This document shows, piece by piece, positions 7,850-8,065 of a stretch of 8,065 nucleotides of DNA. The translations under genes were made by a program, and so were the position numbers. Location of the stretch: contig CATYEA010000080.1 of the NCBI GenBank assembly GCA_958405355.1, positions 1 through 8,065 on the forward strand. The letters are read 5' to 3'. Within the stretch, counting starts at the first letter, position 1, and the number at the start of each line of letters is the position of its first letter. The DNA comes from an uncultured Lachnospiraceae bacterium (GTDB taxonomy: Bacteria; Bacillota; Clostridia; Lachnospirales; Lachnospiraceae). The notes beneath the pieces were generated by a model that saw only the letters and a list, made by a program, of their open reading frames with translations, was not told the origin of the DNA and did not search any database.

Positions 7850-7858
7850 TTTATAGCA
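7850..7858 (-). promoter_or_regulatory. Probable extended -10 promoter of tepA
   Basis: Minus-strand TGCTATAAA gives a TGn-extended -10 box (TATAAA at 7850-7855). A partial -35 match, TTCACG, lies 19 bases upstream, which is longer than ideal. A start near 7843 would leave a short leader holding AGGAAGG. The motif is seen; activity is inferred. Confidence 0.45.
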
Positions 7859-7922
7859 TAGTATTTATCAAAAACGTGAAAAAATACTCGCTTATCATTC
7901 CTTCCATCTGCTGGTAAATCAT

Positions 7923-7930
7923 GCTATGAT
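7923..7930 (+). promoter_or_regulatory. Probable extended -10 promoter of the plus-strand hydrolase gene
   Basis: TGCTATGAT gives a TGn-extended -10 box with TATGAT at 7925-7930. No good -35 box is present at 16-18 bases, as is common for extended -10 promoters. The start would fall near 7937, about 28 bases before the ATG. The element sits in a small dyad, ATCAT-GCT-ATGAT. Confidence 0.5.
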
Positions 7931-7950
7931 ACATATATACATTTTTTTAC

Positions 7951-7957
7951 AGGAGGT
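7951..7957 (+). promoter_or_regulatory. Ribosome binding site of the plus-strand hydrolase gene
   Basis: AGGAGGT, a full anti-16S match, is 7 bases before the ATG at 7965. It is the main support for a real gene start so close to the window edge. Confidence 0.75.
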
Positions 7958-7964
7958 CACCTTT

Positions 7965-8065
7965 ATGTTTCGACAAATCCACGATAATACGTATATATAT
8001 TCCATACCCGTTGTTCTTCCCAACAAACCGCTGAAAAATCTGAACTGTTATATCATCATAACACC
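7965..8065 (+). CDS. Probable MBL-fold metallo-hydrolase, N-terminus only
   Basis: An ATG with a strong AGGAGGT site opens a frame that stays open for 33 codons and leaves the window on the right. The visible peptide starts MFRQIHDNTYIYSIPV and continues through LPNKPLKNLNCYII. A first beta-strand, then a P-x-x-PLKxLNxY segment, is the typical opening of metallo-beta-lactamase-fold hydrolases of the glyoxalase II-like type. The diagnostic HxHxDH metal site would lie further along and is not visible, so the family assignment rests on the N-terminal pattern. It is transcribed divergently from tepA. Substrate and role cannot be inferred from the fragment. Confidence 0.6.
   Translation, partial: MFRQIHDNTYIYSIPVVLPNKPLKNLNCYIIIT

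Noticed and set aside
1..8065. CRISPR array, tRNA, rRNA, insertion sequence, phage or defence system
   Set aside because: No regularly spaced repeats, cloverleaf, transposase motif or defence-type protein was seen; the genes are all conserved housekeeping families with consistent composition.

Overview
The window looks like core chromosome from a low-to-moderate GC Firmicute, most likely class Clostridia and plausibly family Lachnospiraceae. Three things suggest this: a SpoIIIE/FtsK translocase next to a TepA-type ClpP homologue (an arrangement known from Bacillus and many Clostridia), strong AGGAGG-type ribosome binding sites at almost every start, and a formate-tetrahydrofolate ligase of the clostridial type. 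The genus cannot be fixed from the sequence alone.

Almost everything is on the minus strand, so transcription runs from right to left. From the right: a divergent promoter region (about 7823-7964) separates tepA (minus) from the first 33 codons of a probable metallo-beta-lactamase-fold hydrolase (plus, running off the right edge). After tepA comes a 138-base gap that holds a hairpin and a consensus sigma-70-type promoter (TTGACA, 17 bases, TATGAT) driving uppP, an undecaprenyl-diphosphatase. A perfect 10-bp hairpin follows uppP. Next is a tightly packed block, ftsK/spoIIIE, fhs, folD, rimO, with gaps of 16 and 20 bases and then a 1-base overlap; rimO runs off the left edge. These four are very probably co-transcribed.

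Functionally the window combines envelope and chromosome-segregation functions (TepA-like protease, UppP, FtsK/SpoIIIE), one-carbon folate metabolism (Fhs makes 10-formyl-THF from formate; FolD interconverts 10-formyl-, methenyl- and methylene-THF) and ribosome modification (RimO methylthiolates ribosomal protein S12). Fhs and FolD catalyse consecutive steps, so their pairing is metabolically coherent. Their position between a DNA translocase and RimO is the less ordinary part.

Every gene appears intact apart from the two cut by the window edges. There is no mobile element, CRISPR array, tRNA, rRNA or toxin-antitoxin pair, and no intergenic stretch longer than 300 bases. I do not see an undescribed biological system here. 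The points worth a second look are gene order, intergenic hairpins and promoter architecture.
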